From an uncultured Collinsella sp. (GTDB lineage: Bacteria; Actinomycetota; Coriobacteriia; Coriobacteriales; Coriobacteriaceae), in contig UQHK01000009.1 of NCBI GenBank assembly GCA_900540855.1, positions 1 through 64,000 of the forward strand: a stretch of 64,000 bases of DNA, given 5' to 3'. The position numbers were made by a program, and so were the translations under genes. Positions 8,248-15,564 of the stretch are shown piece by piece (the stretch's first letter is position 1; each line of letters starts with the position of its first letter). The notes under the pieces are model-generated. The model saw nothing but the letters and a program-made list of their open reading frames with translations. It had not been told where the DNA came from and ran no database searches.

Positions 8248-9510
8248 ATGGCTGAGAAACTCATTCCGTTGGAGGACGCACAGGCGATCGTCTTGTCGCA
8301 CGTGAATCGCACCGAAGTTGTCGAGATTCCCGTGTGGCAGGCCGCCGGTCTTCCCTTGGCAGAGGACGCGGTGGCCGATATCGACATTTCGCCGTTTGCC
8401 AACAGCGCTATGGACGGATATGCCGTGCGCTCGGCGGACTTGGTGCAGGCATCTGGCGAGGCGCCGGTGACGCTCGACGTTATCGGACACGAGGCCGCGG
8501 GCCATGTGTTTGAGGGCACAATTGGCGCGGGCGAGACCGTCCGCATCATGACGGGCGCGCCGGTACCCGAAGGTGCCGATGCCGTGGTGAAATACGAGAT
8601 CGTCGAGGTGCTTGACGGCGACGGCAACGAGGGCTCGCACGTGAGCTTTTCGGCGCCTGCTAAAGTGGGGGAGAACGTTCGCTCTGCCGCCGAGGAGGCC
8701 CATGTCGGCGATGTTGTGATGCACGCCGGCGAGGTTGTGGCCCCGGCCGGCGCTGGCCTGCTGGCGAGCGCCGGGTATGCGAGCGTGAAGGTGCATGCCG
8801 CGCCGCGTGTGGGCATTATCTCGCTGGGCACGGAGCTGGTCGCGCCGGGTGAGCTGCCGGCGCGCGGGCAGATTCGCGACTCCAACTCGTCGGCGTTGAT
8901 GGCCGAGGCACTCGATGCCGGCGCCGAGCCGGTGTTCTTTGGCATCGCTCCCGATGATGAGCAGGCAATCGCCGAGCTCGTGCATCGCGCCGTGCAGGAG
9001 TGCGATTTTGTCATTACGAGCGGCGGTGCCTCGGCGGGCGATTACGACTATGTGACGGCGCTCGTCCGGCGCGAGGGCGAGGTGCTCTTCGACCGCATCT
9101 CGATGCGTCCCGGCAAAGCCATCACGTTTGGCCTGCTTGGGGGCAAGCCGTATTTGGGGCTTTCGGGCAATCCCGCGGCGGCGTATGTGGGCTTTGAGAT
9201 GCTCGCCCGCCGCGCGATCCGCAAGATGCGCGGCTTTGCCGAGGGTACGCGTCCCGTGCAGCAGGCGATATTGACGCACGGCGTAAAGAAGCGCCAGGAC
9301 CGACGCTTCTTCGATCGCGCCACGGTTTTGCGCGACCCCGAGACCGGTGAGCTGTTGGTGACCGAGGCCAAGACGCAGAATTCGGCGCTGCTCGGCACGA
9401 TGCAGCGGGCCAACTGTCTGCTGCGTATTGACGAAGGGCCGTGTGAGCTCAAGCCGGGCGACGTCGTGGGCGTCGTTCGTGTCGATCTGCCTGAGGATGC
9501 CGTGTTGTAG
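8248..9510 (+). CDS. moeA: Molybdopterin molybdenumtransferase MoeA
   Basis: A 420-residue MoeA, which inserts molybdate into adenylylated molybdopterin to make the molybdenum cofactor. Family signatures are 'PFANSAMDGYAVRSADL' (about residues 49-66), 'IMTGAPVPEGADAVVKYE', 'GTELVAPGELPARGQIRDSNS' and 'VITSGGASAGDYDYV'. The C-terminal domain IV follows. ATG at 8248 has AAGAGG 5 bases upstream; a GTG two codons earlier is less likely. A possible -10 TATACT lies at 8185-8190. It is followed 10 bases later by the mog/moaB gene, and both precede the molybdate importer, so the context is cofactor synthesis for FdhF and the molybdenum hydroxylase in this window. Confidence 0.93.
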   Translation: MAEKLIPLEDAQAIVLSHVNRTEVVEIPVWQAAGLPLAEDAVADIDISPFANSAMDGYAVRSADLVQASGEAPVTLDVIGHEAAGHVFEGTIGAGETVRIMTGAPVPEGADAVVKYEIVEVLDGDGNEGSHVSFSAPAKVGENVRSAAEEAHVGDVVMHAGEVVAPAGAGLLASAGYASVKVHAAPRVGIISLGTELVAPGELPARGQIRDSNSSALMAEALDAGAEPVFFGIAPDDEQAIAELVHRAVQECDFVITSGGASAGDYDYVTALVRREGEVLFDRISMRPGKAITFGLLGGKPYLGLSGNPAAAYVGFEMLARRAIRKMRGFAEGTRPVQQAILTHGVKKRQDRRFFDRATVLRDPETGELLVTEAKTQNSALLGTMQRANCLLRIDEGPCELKPGDVVGVVRVDLPEDAVL

Positions 9511-9520
9511 GAGGAATGCT

Positions 9521-10000
9521 ATGGAGCTGAAGATATCGATCGTGACGTGTTCGGACACGCGCGATCTTGCCCAGGATGAGGCGGGTGCCGCACTCGAGGA
9601 GCTTATCGAGGCGCAGGGATGGACGGTCGCCTCACATGTGGTCGTGCGCGACGACATCAGTGAAATCGGTGATGCGATTGTGGAAGCTGCCGATGAGTGC
9701 CACGCCAATGTCGTGCTCACCTGCGGCGGCACGGGGCTTTCGATGCGCGATGTGACGCCCGAGGCGACGCGTGCCGTTTGCGAGCGCGATGTGCCGGGTA
9801 TTGCAGAGGCAATCCGTGCGCACTCCATGACCAAGACGCGCCGCGCTATGCTCTCGCGCGCTATTTGCATGCAACGAGGTCATACACTTGTCGTAAACTT
9901 TCCCGGTTCTACGAAGGCCGCCCGCGAAAGCTGGGAGGCCATAGCGGACCAGCTGGAGCATGCGGCTCAGATGACAGCGGGCGGCGGACATACCAACTAA
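9521..10000 (+). CDS. mog: Molybdopterin adenylyltransferase (MogA/MoaB family)
   Basis: A 159-residue MogA/MoaB-fold enzyme that adenylylates molybdopterin before MoeA inserts molybdenum. 'VVLTCGGTGLSMRDVTPEAT' is the diagnostic active-site motif and 'VVNFPGSTKAARESW' the second. The ATG at 9521 follows a strong TAGGAGGA site, only 10 bases after the moeA stop, so the two are co-transcribed. Whether it is best named mog or moaB cannot be settled by eye; in bacteria with a single such protein it performs the adenylylation step. A terminator follows at 10014. Confidence 0.88.
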   Translation: MELKISIVTCSDTRDLAQDEAGAALEELIEAQGWTVASHVVVRDDISEIGDAIVEAADECHANVVLTCGGTGLSMRDVTPEATRAVCERDVPGIAEAIRAHSMTKTRRAMLSRAICMQRGHTLVVNFPGSTKAARESWEAIADQLEHAAQMTAGGGHTN

Positions 10001-10013
10001 GCGGTTTACCTGC

Positions 10014-10050
10014 GGCGGAGCGACCTGAACGGCTGCTCCGCCTTTTATTT
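10014..10050 (+). terminator. Terminator after moeA-mog
   Basis: GGCGGAGC at 10014-10021 pairs with GCTCCGCC at 10035-10042 and is followed by TTTTATTT. It separates the moeA-mog unit from modABC. Confidence 0.82.
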
Positions 10051-10091
10051 GCGCCCAAGGGGACGGCATTCTGTAGGCATGCTCGAAACTA

Positions 10092-10144
10092 TATTCTCAG
10101 ACGAGAATAATTTCTCATAATCATTATTCGCATCGAAGTATAAT
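10092..10144 (+). promoter_or_regulatory. AT-rich promoter/operator region of modABC
   Basis: A -10-like TATAAT lies at 10139-10144. Upstream are TATTCTC/GAGAATA (10092-10109, 4-base spacer), an overlapping GAGAA/TTCTC pair and a perfect 5-1-5 palindrome ATAATcATTAT at 10117-10127, which resembles the core of a Fur-type box and covers the expected -35 position. This suggests control by a metal-responsive repressor or by a molybdate regulator; no ModE consensus was recognised. Confidence 0.5.
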
Positions 10145-10204
10145 CTAATTACAGAATAAAGCCCGCGGTGGGGTACCCGGGCACAAGGTCCGAAAGGGTT
10201 GAAC

Positions 10205-11080
10205 ATGTTCGATATGGTTTCTCGCCGCGGATTCGTCTCACTCTCCGCTGTCGCCGCTGTCGGCCTTGGCCTTGCCGGCTGCTCCGGAAACAAGGAACCT
10301 GAGTCGACCGGTTCCGATGCTGGCTCCGCCAAGGCATCTTCCAAGAAGGAAACTGTCGGGCTGCAGGTCTTTGCCGCCAACTCGCTCGAGAAGGCTCTGC
10401 CCGAGGTTCAGGAGCTCTATACCGACCAGACCGGTACCACCTTTGCCGACACGCAGTTTAAGGCGTCCGGCGACCTTGTCGAGCAGATGCGTGCCGGCGC
10501 CACGGTCGACGTGCTCATCACGGCTTCCACGGGCACCATGGACGACGCCGAGGCCGCCGAGCTCGTCGATGCCGGCACACGTGAGGATATGTTCGTCAAC
10601 GACCTTGTAATCATTCGTGCTGAGGGTTCCGACACCAAGATCGAGGCCATCGCCGACGTCGCGAATCTGGACGGCAAGATCGCCATCGGCGACGCCAAGA
10701 CCGTCCCCGCCGGCAAGTACGCCAACCAGGCCCTGGCCTCCGTGGGCCTCTATACCGGCACCGAGGGCGACGACGGCGAGTACGCCTCCGAGATCGCCGA
10801 CAAGGTGGCCCTGGCCGACAAGGTCGGCACTGCTGCGTCTTACGTCTCTACGGGCGACTGCGTGGCTGGCTTTGTCTATAGCTCCGACATCTTCCGCTAC
10901 GACGGCATCGAGGAGGCCTTTGTGTGTCCCGAGGACTCGCATAAGCCCATCGTGTATCCGGGCGCTGTCGCCGATGGCTCCGAACATGCCGACGAGGCCA
11001 AGGCGTTTATCGACTTCTGCCTGTCCAGCAAGAAGGCTCAGAAGATTTGGGCTAAGTACGGCTTTGAGCTTTCCGCGTAG
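10205..11080 (+). CDS. modA: Molybdate ABC transporter, substrate-binding lipoprotein ModA
   Basis: A 291-residue periplasmic-type binding protein for molybdate. The N-terminus has 'SRRGFV', a hydrophobic segment and lipobox 'LAGCSG', so it should be exported and lipid-anchored. The mature part starts with 'LQVFAANSLEKALPEV', typical of ModA, and contains 'ASGDLVEQMRAGATVDVLITAS', 'IAIGDAKTVPAGKYANQAL' and 'GFVYSSD', the oxyanion-binding segments. ATG at 10205 has GAAAGGG 7 bases upstream. It heads the modABC operon after a metal-box-like promoter. Tungstate binding is possible but a molybdate role fits the moeA/mog/fdhF context. Confidence 0.92.
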   Translation: MFDMVSRRGFVSLSAVAAVGLGLAGCSGNKEPESTGSDAGSAKASSKKETVGLQVFAANSLEKALPEVQELYTDQTGTTFADTQFKASGDLVEQMRAGATVDVLITASTGTMDDAEAAELVDAGTREDMFVNDLVIIRAEGSDTKIEAIADVANLDGKIAIGDAKTVPAGKYANQALASVGLYTGTEGDDGEYASEIADKVALADKVGTAASYVSTGDCVAGFVYSSDIFRYDGIEEAFVCPEDSHKPIVYPGAVADGSEHADEAKAFIDFCLSSKKAQKIWAKYGFELSA

Positions 11081-11148
11081 TGCGGCTTGGCGCGATAATT
11101 CCATCGTTTTGTGTTTCACTCCGTCCTTGTATTCGCTTGGAGCTTTTC

Positions 11149-12591
11149 GTGCTTAATAGATTCCGCATGCTTGTCGCCTGTGCTTTGACCCTCGCGCTTT
11201 GCTGGGTGCCGGGATTTGCGTTTGCTGGGGACGCTGAGGACGGGGCCCAGGTTGCTGCGACCGCTCATGGGCTTTCCTATGGGATCGAGGGTTTTGAGCG
11301 GTTGGCCAAGGGGACCGCTCGTGCTATGGAGGGCCAGCCTGAGGGCTACCGGTTTCCCGTTGACGAGGACGTGGACCTTGTAGTGGCGCCTGCTGCCGAT
11401 CGCGTTGTGGTGTGGATATCGCCCAAGGCGGCCGAGAAGTATGGATTGGATCCGCAGGACAACGAGTGTGTATCGGGTCTCAAGGCCCTCGTCTGTGAGC
11501 TCGACAGCGCAAACTCCATGGGAGGTGCGCAGCTAGGGGACGTTGATCTTCCTTGGTATGTTACGGCGGAAACAACGTTTGATGCCGGCGGGTATACCTA
11601 TGGCTTTGATGTGCGTGGTGCGGATGGGGATCGCTATGTGGTGATTGCATCAGCCTCGGGTGATGCCAAGGGCGGCGCGCGCTGGCTTGATAGCGCTCAA
11701 ATGGTACAAGCATCGTCTGTCGTGTTGCGGGATGAGCAGGGTCCCTTGACCTCTCTGGCCTCCTTTTTGGGCGACATCGACTATCGCCCGCTTTGGGTGT
11801 CCATAAAAACGAGCGGCCTTGCCCTGCTGATTTCCTTTGCGCTGGGCCTGTTCGCCGCGTGGAAGACTATGGGTACCTCGAGTCGCATCAAGGGCCTGCT
11901 CGACTCGGTCTTTACGATTCCTATGGTGCTGCCGCCCACGGTTTGTGGCTTTCTGCTCCTCATGCTGTTTGGCCACTCGACCGGGGTGGGCCAGTGGCTC
12001 ATCGCGCATGGCATCTCGATTGTCTTTACGTGGCCGGCGGCGGTGATCTCTGCCGTGGTGGTGTCGTTCCCGCTCGTCTATCGTACGGCACTCGGAGCCT
12101 TCGAGAGCCTCGACACGCAGATGCTCGACGCCGCGCGAACCTTGGGATGGTCCGAGTGTCGCATCTTTACCAAGCTCATGATGCCGCTCGGCTGGCCCTC
12201 GATTGCCGCCGGCACGGTGCTCGCCTTTGCCCGCGCGATGGGAGAGTTTGGCTGCACCCTGTTCTTTGCGGGCAACTACGCCGGTATTACGCAGACCATT
12301 CCCATCGCCATCTACTTTGAGTGGATGGGCGGCAACACGTCGGTGGCCCTCTTTTGGGTCGTCGTCGTGATCGTGTTTAGTTTCCTGGTCATTTTGTTCA
12401 TCAATATGTACACGGCGCATTCGCAAAAGTACCGCGAGCGCGGCCTGTCCCGCGCGGAGCGGAAGCAGGCCAAGCGGCTGGGCAGCCAGACCGATTCGCT
12501 CGACCCGGTCGGCGGCGATGCCTTGCGCATCGATCGCGAGGCGCTGGCCGAGCTTATGCGCGACGACGCAGCACCGCAGGGAGGTCGATAA
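11149..12591 (+). CDS. modB: Molybdate ABC permease ModB with an N-terminal extracytoplasmic domain
   Basis: A 480-residue protein of two parts. The C-terminal half (about residues 210-430) is a ModB permease: 'DYRPLWVSIKTSGLALLISFALG', 'FTIPMVLPPTVCGFLLL' and the cytoplasmic EAA-like loop 'AARTLGWSECRIFTKLMMPLGWPSI'. The N-terminal part has a signal-like helix ending at 'GFAFAG', then about 170 residues predicted outside the membrane. Usual ModB proteins are about 225-230 residues, so the N-terminal domain is extra and I do not recognise it. GTG at 11149 with GGAG 6 bases upstream gives an intact signal peptide. It abuts modC by 3 bases. Confidence 0.85.
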   Translation: MLNRFRMLVACALTLALCWVPGFAFAGDAEDGAQVAATAHGLSYGIEGFERLAKGTARAMEGQPEGYRFPVDEDVDLVVAPAADRVVVWISPKAAEKYGLDPQDNECVSGLKALVCELDSANSMGGAQLGDVDLPWYVTAETTFDAGGYTYGFDVRGADGDRYVVIASASGDAKGGARWLDSAQMVQASSVVLRDEQGPLTSLASFLGDIDYRPLWVSIKTSGLALLISFALGLFAAWKTMGTSSRIKGLLDSVFTIPMVLPPTVCGFLLLMLFGHSTGVGQWLIAHGISIVFTWPAAVISAVVVSFPLVYRTALGAFESLDTQMLDAARTLGWSECRIFTKLMMPLGWPSIAAGTVLAFARAMGEFGCTLFFAGNYAGITQTIPIAIYFEWMGGNTSVALFWVVVVIVFSFLVILFINMYTAHSQKYRERGLSRAERKQAKRLGSQTDSLDPVGGDALRIDREALAELMRDDAAPQGGR

Positions 12592-12594
12592 GCT

Positions 12595-13665
12595 ATGTCG
12601 CTCGTTTTGGATATCAAAAAACGCTATCCCGGGTTTATGCTCGACATGCAGCTTGAGGCCGGCGAGGAGCGTGTGGCGCTGCTGGGCGCCTCGGGCTGTG
12701 GCAAGAGCTGCACGCTGCGCTGCATTGCCGGTGTGGAGACGCCCGACGAGGGAAAGATCGTCGTCAACGGCGTGACCTTCTTTGACTCTGCGGCGGGCAT
12801 CAACCTTTCGCCCCAGGAGCGAAAAAGCGCCCTGATGTTTCAAAACTATCAGCTGTTCCCTAATATGACGGTGGCCGATAACGTGTGCGCCGGCGTTGAG
12901 GGTGCAGGCGACGCCGCGGCGCGCAGGCAACTTGCCGAGCGCTACCTGGGTATCTTTGGACTGGCCGATTTTGCCGACCGCTATCCCGCGCGTCTCTCGG
13001 GCGGCCAGCAGCAGCGTGTGGCGCTTGCTCGCATGGTGGCGGCACACCCGGGCATTTTTATGTTCGATGAGCCCATGAGCGCGCTCGACGCGTATCTCAA
13101 GAGCGCGCTTGAGCAGAACATGCTCGACCTGTTCGACGTCTGTAACCGTACCGTGCTCTACGTGAGCCACGATATTGACGAGGCATGCCGCCTGTGCGAG
13201 CGCATTTGCGTGATGCATAACGGACATGTGGAGGAGATCGGCTCCGTCGAGGACGTGGTCCGCCGGCCGCAAACCTTGGCTGCGCTGCGCCTGACGGGCT
13301 GCAAGAATACGAGCCGCGCGCGTAAGATTGGGCTTCAGGAAGTTGAAGCCCTGGACTGGGGCATGACCTTTAACGTGGGCCGTGAGGTTCCCGATAACGT
13401 GGCGTACCTGGGTATTCGTGCGAGCTACTTCCATGTGGACAACCGCGCTGAGCGCGGTCGTAACAGCTACGATCTGCATGTGGCCCGCGTGAGCGATTCG
13501 CGTTTTGAGCGCCTGGTTCTGCTGGATGTGCCGCGTGCCGATGCGCCCACGCGTTTGCAGTGGAAGGTCAACAAGGTGGGCATACCTGTCGACGAGTTGC
13601 CGCAAGCAGGCGAGACGCTGCGCATGCATTTTGATGCCAGCAGGATCCATTTGGTTTGTCGATAG
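12595..13665 (+). CDS. modC: Molybdate ABC transporter ATP-binding protein ModC
   Basis: A 356-residue ATPase that powers ModB. Walker A is 'LLGASGCGKS' (about residues 30-39), the signature 'LSGGQQQRVALAR', Walker B 'IFMFDEPMSALD' and the switch His 'VSHDIDE'. Residues from about 230 onward form a C-terminal regulatory region of the length expected for the molybdate-binding (MOP/TOBE-like) domain, although its sequence is diverged. It follows modB with a 3-base gap. A short hairpin with a T-rich tail lies 26 bases after the stop. Confidence 0.9.
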   Translation: MSLVLDIKKRYPGFMLDMQLEAGEERVALLGASGCGKSCTLRCIAGVETPDEGKIVVNGVTFFDSAAGINLSPQERKSALMFQNYQLFPNMTVADNVCAGVEGAGDAAARRQLAERYLGIFGLADFADRYPARLSGGQQQRVALARMVAAHPGIFMFDEPMSALDAYLKSALEQNMLDLFDVCNRTVLYVSHDIDEACRLCERICVMHNGHVEEIGSVEDVVRRPQTLAALRLTGCKNTSRARKIGLQEVEALDWGMTFNVGREVPDNVAYLGIRASYFHVDNRAERGRNSYDLHVARVSDSRFERLVLLDVPRADAPTRLQWKVNKVGIPVDELPQAGETLRMHFDASRIHLVCR

Positions 13666-13691
13666 CGCCGGGTAATGCCGTCGGGGAATAT

Positions 13692-13715
13692 AAGCCTCCG
13701 CGGCTTTGTTTTTGC
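13692..13715 (+). terminator. Weak terminator after modC
   Basis: AAGCC at 13692-13696 pairs with GGCTT at 13702-13706 across a 5-base loop, followed by TGTTTTTG. The stem is short, so termination may be partial. Confidence 0.45.
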
Positions 13716-13800
13716 CGTTCGCCGAATGAGGAATGACAAACTCTTATCAATCAAGATAATTATTTATTAGACGACGGCACACGACGCTGTCGTACGAATG

Positions 13801-13849
13801 TCAACGGTGTTCGCATGGTCGATGACCGTTGATATAGTTGACCTCAACT
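13801..13849 (+). promoter_or_regulatory. Palindrome-rich control region upstream of the first DCCP gene
   Basis: Two dyads lie here: TCAACGGT (13801-13808) with ACCGTTGA (13825-13832), and the near-continuous palindrome AGTTGA-CC-TCAACT at 13836-13849. The second ends a few bases before AAAGGAGG. The 431 bases between modC and the DCCP gene hold these sites plus two tiny reading frames. The arrangement is compatible with a repressor or MerR-like operator, but no regulator gene is adjacent. Confidence 0.4.
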
Positions 13850-13868
13850 TGTAAAGGAGGGTGCGCAC

Positions 13869-13937
13869 ATGCCGCAGACGACATACATTCGCCGCGTTGC
13901 CGCGCGTGCCCTGTATATGGCTCGGAGCCGCATATGA
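13869..13937 (+). CDS. Possible 22-residue leader peptide
   Basis: An ATG with an unusually strong AAAGGAGGG site 8 bases upstream opens a 22-codon frame (MPQTTYIRRVAARALYMARS, then RI) rich in arginine. Its TGA overlaps the ATG of a second small frame (ATGA at 13934-13937). It could be a regulatory leader for the DCCP gene. The Shine-Dalgarno match is the main evidence; no homologue is known to me. Confidence 0.35.
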   Translation: MPQTTYIRRVAARALYMARSRI

Positions 13938-14104
13938 GCAGGTATGTTCACGGCTCCGGGAGAGACGACGCACAACTAAATAATCGACCGCAAAGCAGGT
14001 TCCCTAAAATTCCGGGTTTGAGCACGGTCGGGCAATCGCCGTCCGTCGTGCATCGATACCGCTGTTATCCGTTTTTGGTTCGAGAGGGGAACCGTTATGG
14101 CTGA
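13934..14104 (+). CDS. Possible 56-residue small protein coupled to the DCCP gene
   Basis: A frame starting at ATG 13934 (GGAG 6 bases upstream) runs 56 codons and stops at 14102-14104, overlapping the start of the downstream reductase gene by 8 bases. Its composition (MSRYVHGSGRDDAQLNN...) shows no family or membrane signature. Overlap at both ends suggests translational coupling, but it may be chance. Confidence 0.25.
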   Translation: MSRYVHGSGRDDAQLNNRPQSRFPKIPGLSTVGQSPSVVHRYRCYPFLVREGNRYG

Positions 14105-15380
14105 AGAATTTGATTTCCACCCGATGTGGGAGAGCCTCGGCATGAATCTTGCCGACCACGACATGCTGCTAGGCGCCGTGGGCCAGATGTACGGCGATAT
14201 GTTCTTGACGCAGAACAATCGCCCCAAGTCCACGTCCTACCTGGACTTTGTGGCCACCAACATCCACAGCGGCCGTATTAAGGAGATGCTCGACAAGAAG
14301 GAGGCTGGCGAGGCCACCAAAATCGTGGGCTCGTTCTGCGTGTACGTGCCCGAGGAGATCGTGCTTGCCTGTGACGGCATTCCCGTTGGTCTGTGCTCGG
14401 GTGCTGATTGGGCAACGGACAAGGTCGAGGAGCACTTGCCGCGCAACACTTGTCCGCTTATCAAGAGCTTTGCCGGCTTTAAGCTGGGTGAGGTCTGCCC
14501 CTACATCGAGTCGAGTGACTTGGTGGTAGGCGAGAACACCTGCGATGGCAAGAAGAAGGCCTACGAGTTTTTTGCCACGCAAAAGAACATGTACGTCATG
14601 GATATTCCCAACGTGCACGACGAGTCGACGCTCGTGACCTGGAAGGCCGAGGTTAAAAAGCTCGCCGCCAAGATTGAGGAAGAGTGCGGCGTCACGATTA
14701 CGCCTGAGCGTCTGAAGGCCGCCATCCGCGCCGTCAATGAGAAGCGTCGCGCCCTGCAGCGCCTCGCTGCCACGCGCGCTGCCGACCCAGCGCCCATTAG
14801 CGGTCTCGACAGCCTGCTGACCGTTCAGGCCGCCTTTATGGACGACACGCCGCGTCTGACCGGAGCCATCAACGATATGGCGGCCGAGTGTGAGCAGCGT
14901 GTCGAGGCCGGCGAGGGCGTAGCACCCAAGGGGACCAAGCGCATCCTGTACACCGGTACGCCCATGGCCGTGCCCAACTGGAAGCTGTTCAACCTCATCG
15001 AGAAAGCCGGCGGCATTGTGGTAGGCGAGGAGTCCTGCACGGGTTCGCGCTACTACAAGGATCTGGTCGACGAGTCCGGCGAGACGGTCGACGAGATGCT
15101 CGACGCCATCGCCGAGCGCTACTTTAAGATCAACTGTGCCGTCTTTACGCCCAACGACCAGCGAATGAAGGACATTGTCCAGATGGCCAAGGACCTGCAT
15201 GCCGACGGCATTGTCGACGTGGCCCTGCAGTTCTGCACGCTCTACGAGATGGAGTCGTTTGCCGTGGAGAAGGCCGCCGAGGAGGCCGGCATTCCGTTTA
15301 TGCACATCACGACCGACTACGCCGGTGAGGACGCCGGTCAGCTCCAGACCCGCATCGAGGCCTTCCTCGAGACGATTTAG
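14097..15380 (+). CDS. Double-cubane-cluster (DCCP/YjiM-like) 2-hydroxyacyl-CoA dehydratase family protein
   Basis: A 427-residue member of the 2-hydroxyacyl-CoA dehydratase D-component family (HgdB/FldC/BcrB-like; E. coli YjiM is a relative). The double-cubane subgroup binds an [Fe8S9] cluster and performs ATP-dependent reductions of small substrates when driven by an activator ATPase. Conserved Cys positions visible are C81 in 'GSFCVYVPEE', C119 in 'RNTCPLIKS', C134 and C149 in 'GENTCDGKKK', plus C in 'GEESCTG' and 'LQFCTLYEMES'. GAGAGGGGAACC precedes the ATG. There is no partner subunit of HgdA type next to it, which favours the DCCP class. The activator is about 7 kb downstream. The physiological substrate is unknown. 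Confidence 0.82.
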   Translation: MAEEFDFHPMWESLGMNLADHDMLLGAVGQMYGDMFLTQNNRPKSTSYLDFVATNIHSGRIKEMLDKKEAGEATKIVGSFCVYVPEEIVLACDGIPVGLCSGADWATDKVEEHLPRNTCPLIKSFAGFKLGEVCPYIESSDLVVGENTCDGKKKAYEFFATQKNMYVMDIPNVHDESTLVTWKAEVKKLAAKIEEECGVTITPERLKAAIRAVNEKRRALQRLAATRAADPAPISGLDSLLTVQAAFMDDTPRLTGAINDMAAECEQRVEAGEGVAPKGTKRILYTGTPMAVPNWKLFNLIEKAGGIVVGEESCTGSRYYKDLVDESGETVDEMLDAIAERYFKINCAVFTPNDQRMKDIVQMAKDLHADGIVDVALQFCTLYEMESFAVEKAAEEAGIPFMHITTDYAGEDAGQLQTRIEAFLETI

Positions 15381-15496
15381 CCGCCCCTGCGTTAAGTCGT
15401 CCCGCCGGGTGTTCCTATCCACGCGATAGGGATTTCTCTGCTGCCATGCCGGTCGGTGTCCGGATGCACCGCAGGGCGCCGATCGGCTTCGCATAG

Positions 15497-15529
15497 CTGC
15501 CGGGGCGGGGATTTTCGCCGTCCCGGCAG
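15497..15529 (+). promoter_or_regulatory. Intergenic hairpin between DCCP gene and binding-protein gene
   Basis: CTGCCGGGGCGG (15497-15508) pairs with CCGTCCCGGCAG (15518-15529) with one wobble pair and a 9-base loop. The tail is only moderately T-rich (ATTCTGTCCGTTTG). It may attenuate read-through or protect the 5' end of the abundant binding-protein message. Confidence 0.5.
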
Positions 15530-15564
15530 ATTCTGTCCGTTTGTTCAGACACGAAAGGAACTCA

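Noticed and set aside
8068..9870. Six-hundred-codon open frame antisense to moeA and mog
   Set aside because: No recognisable domain or ribosome site; moeA and mog on the plus strand are unambiguous.
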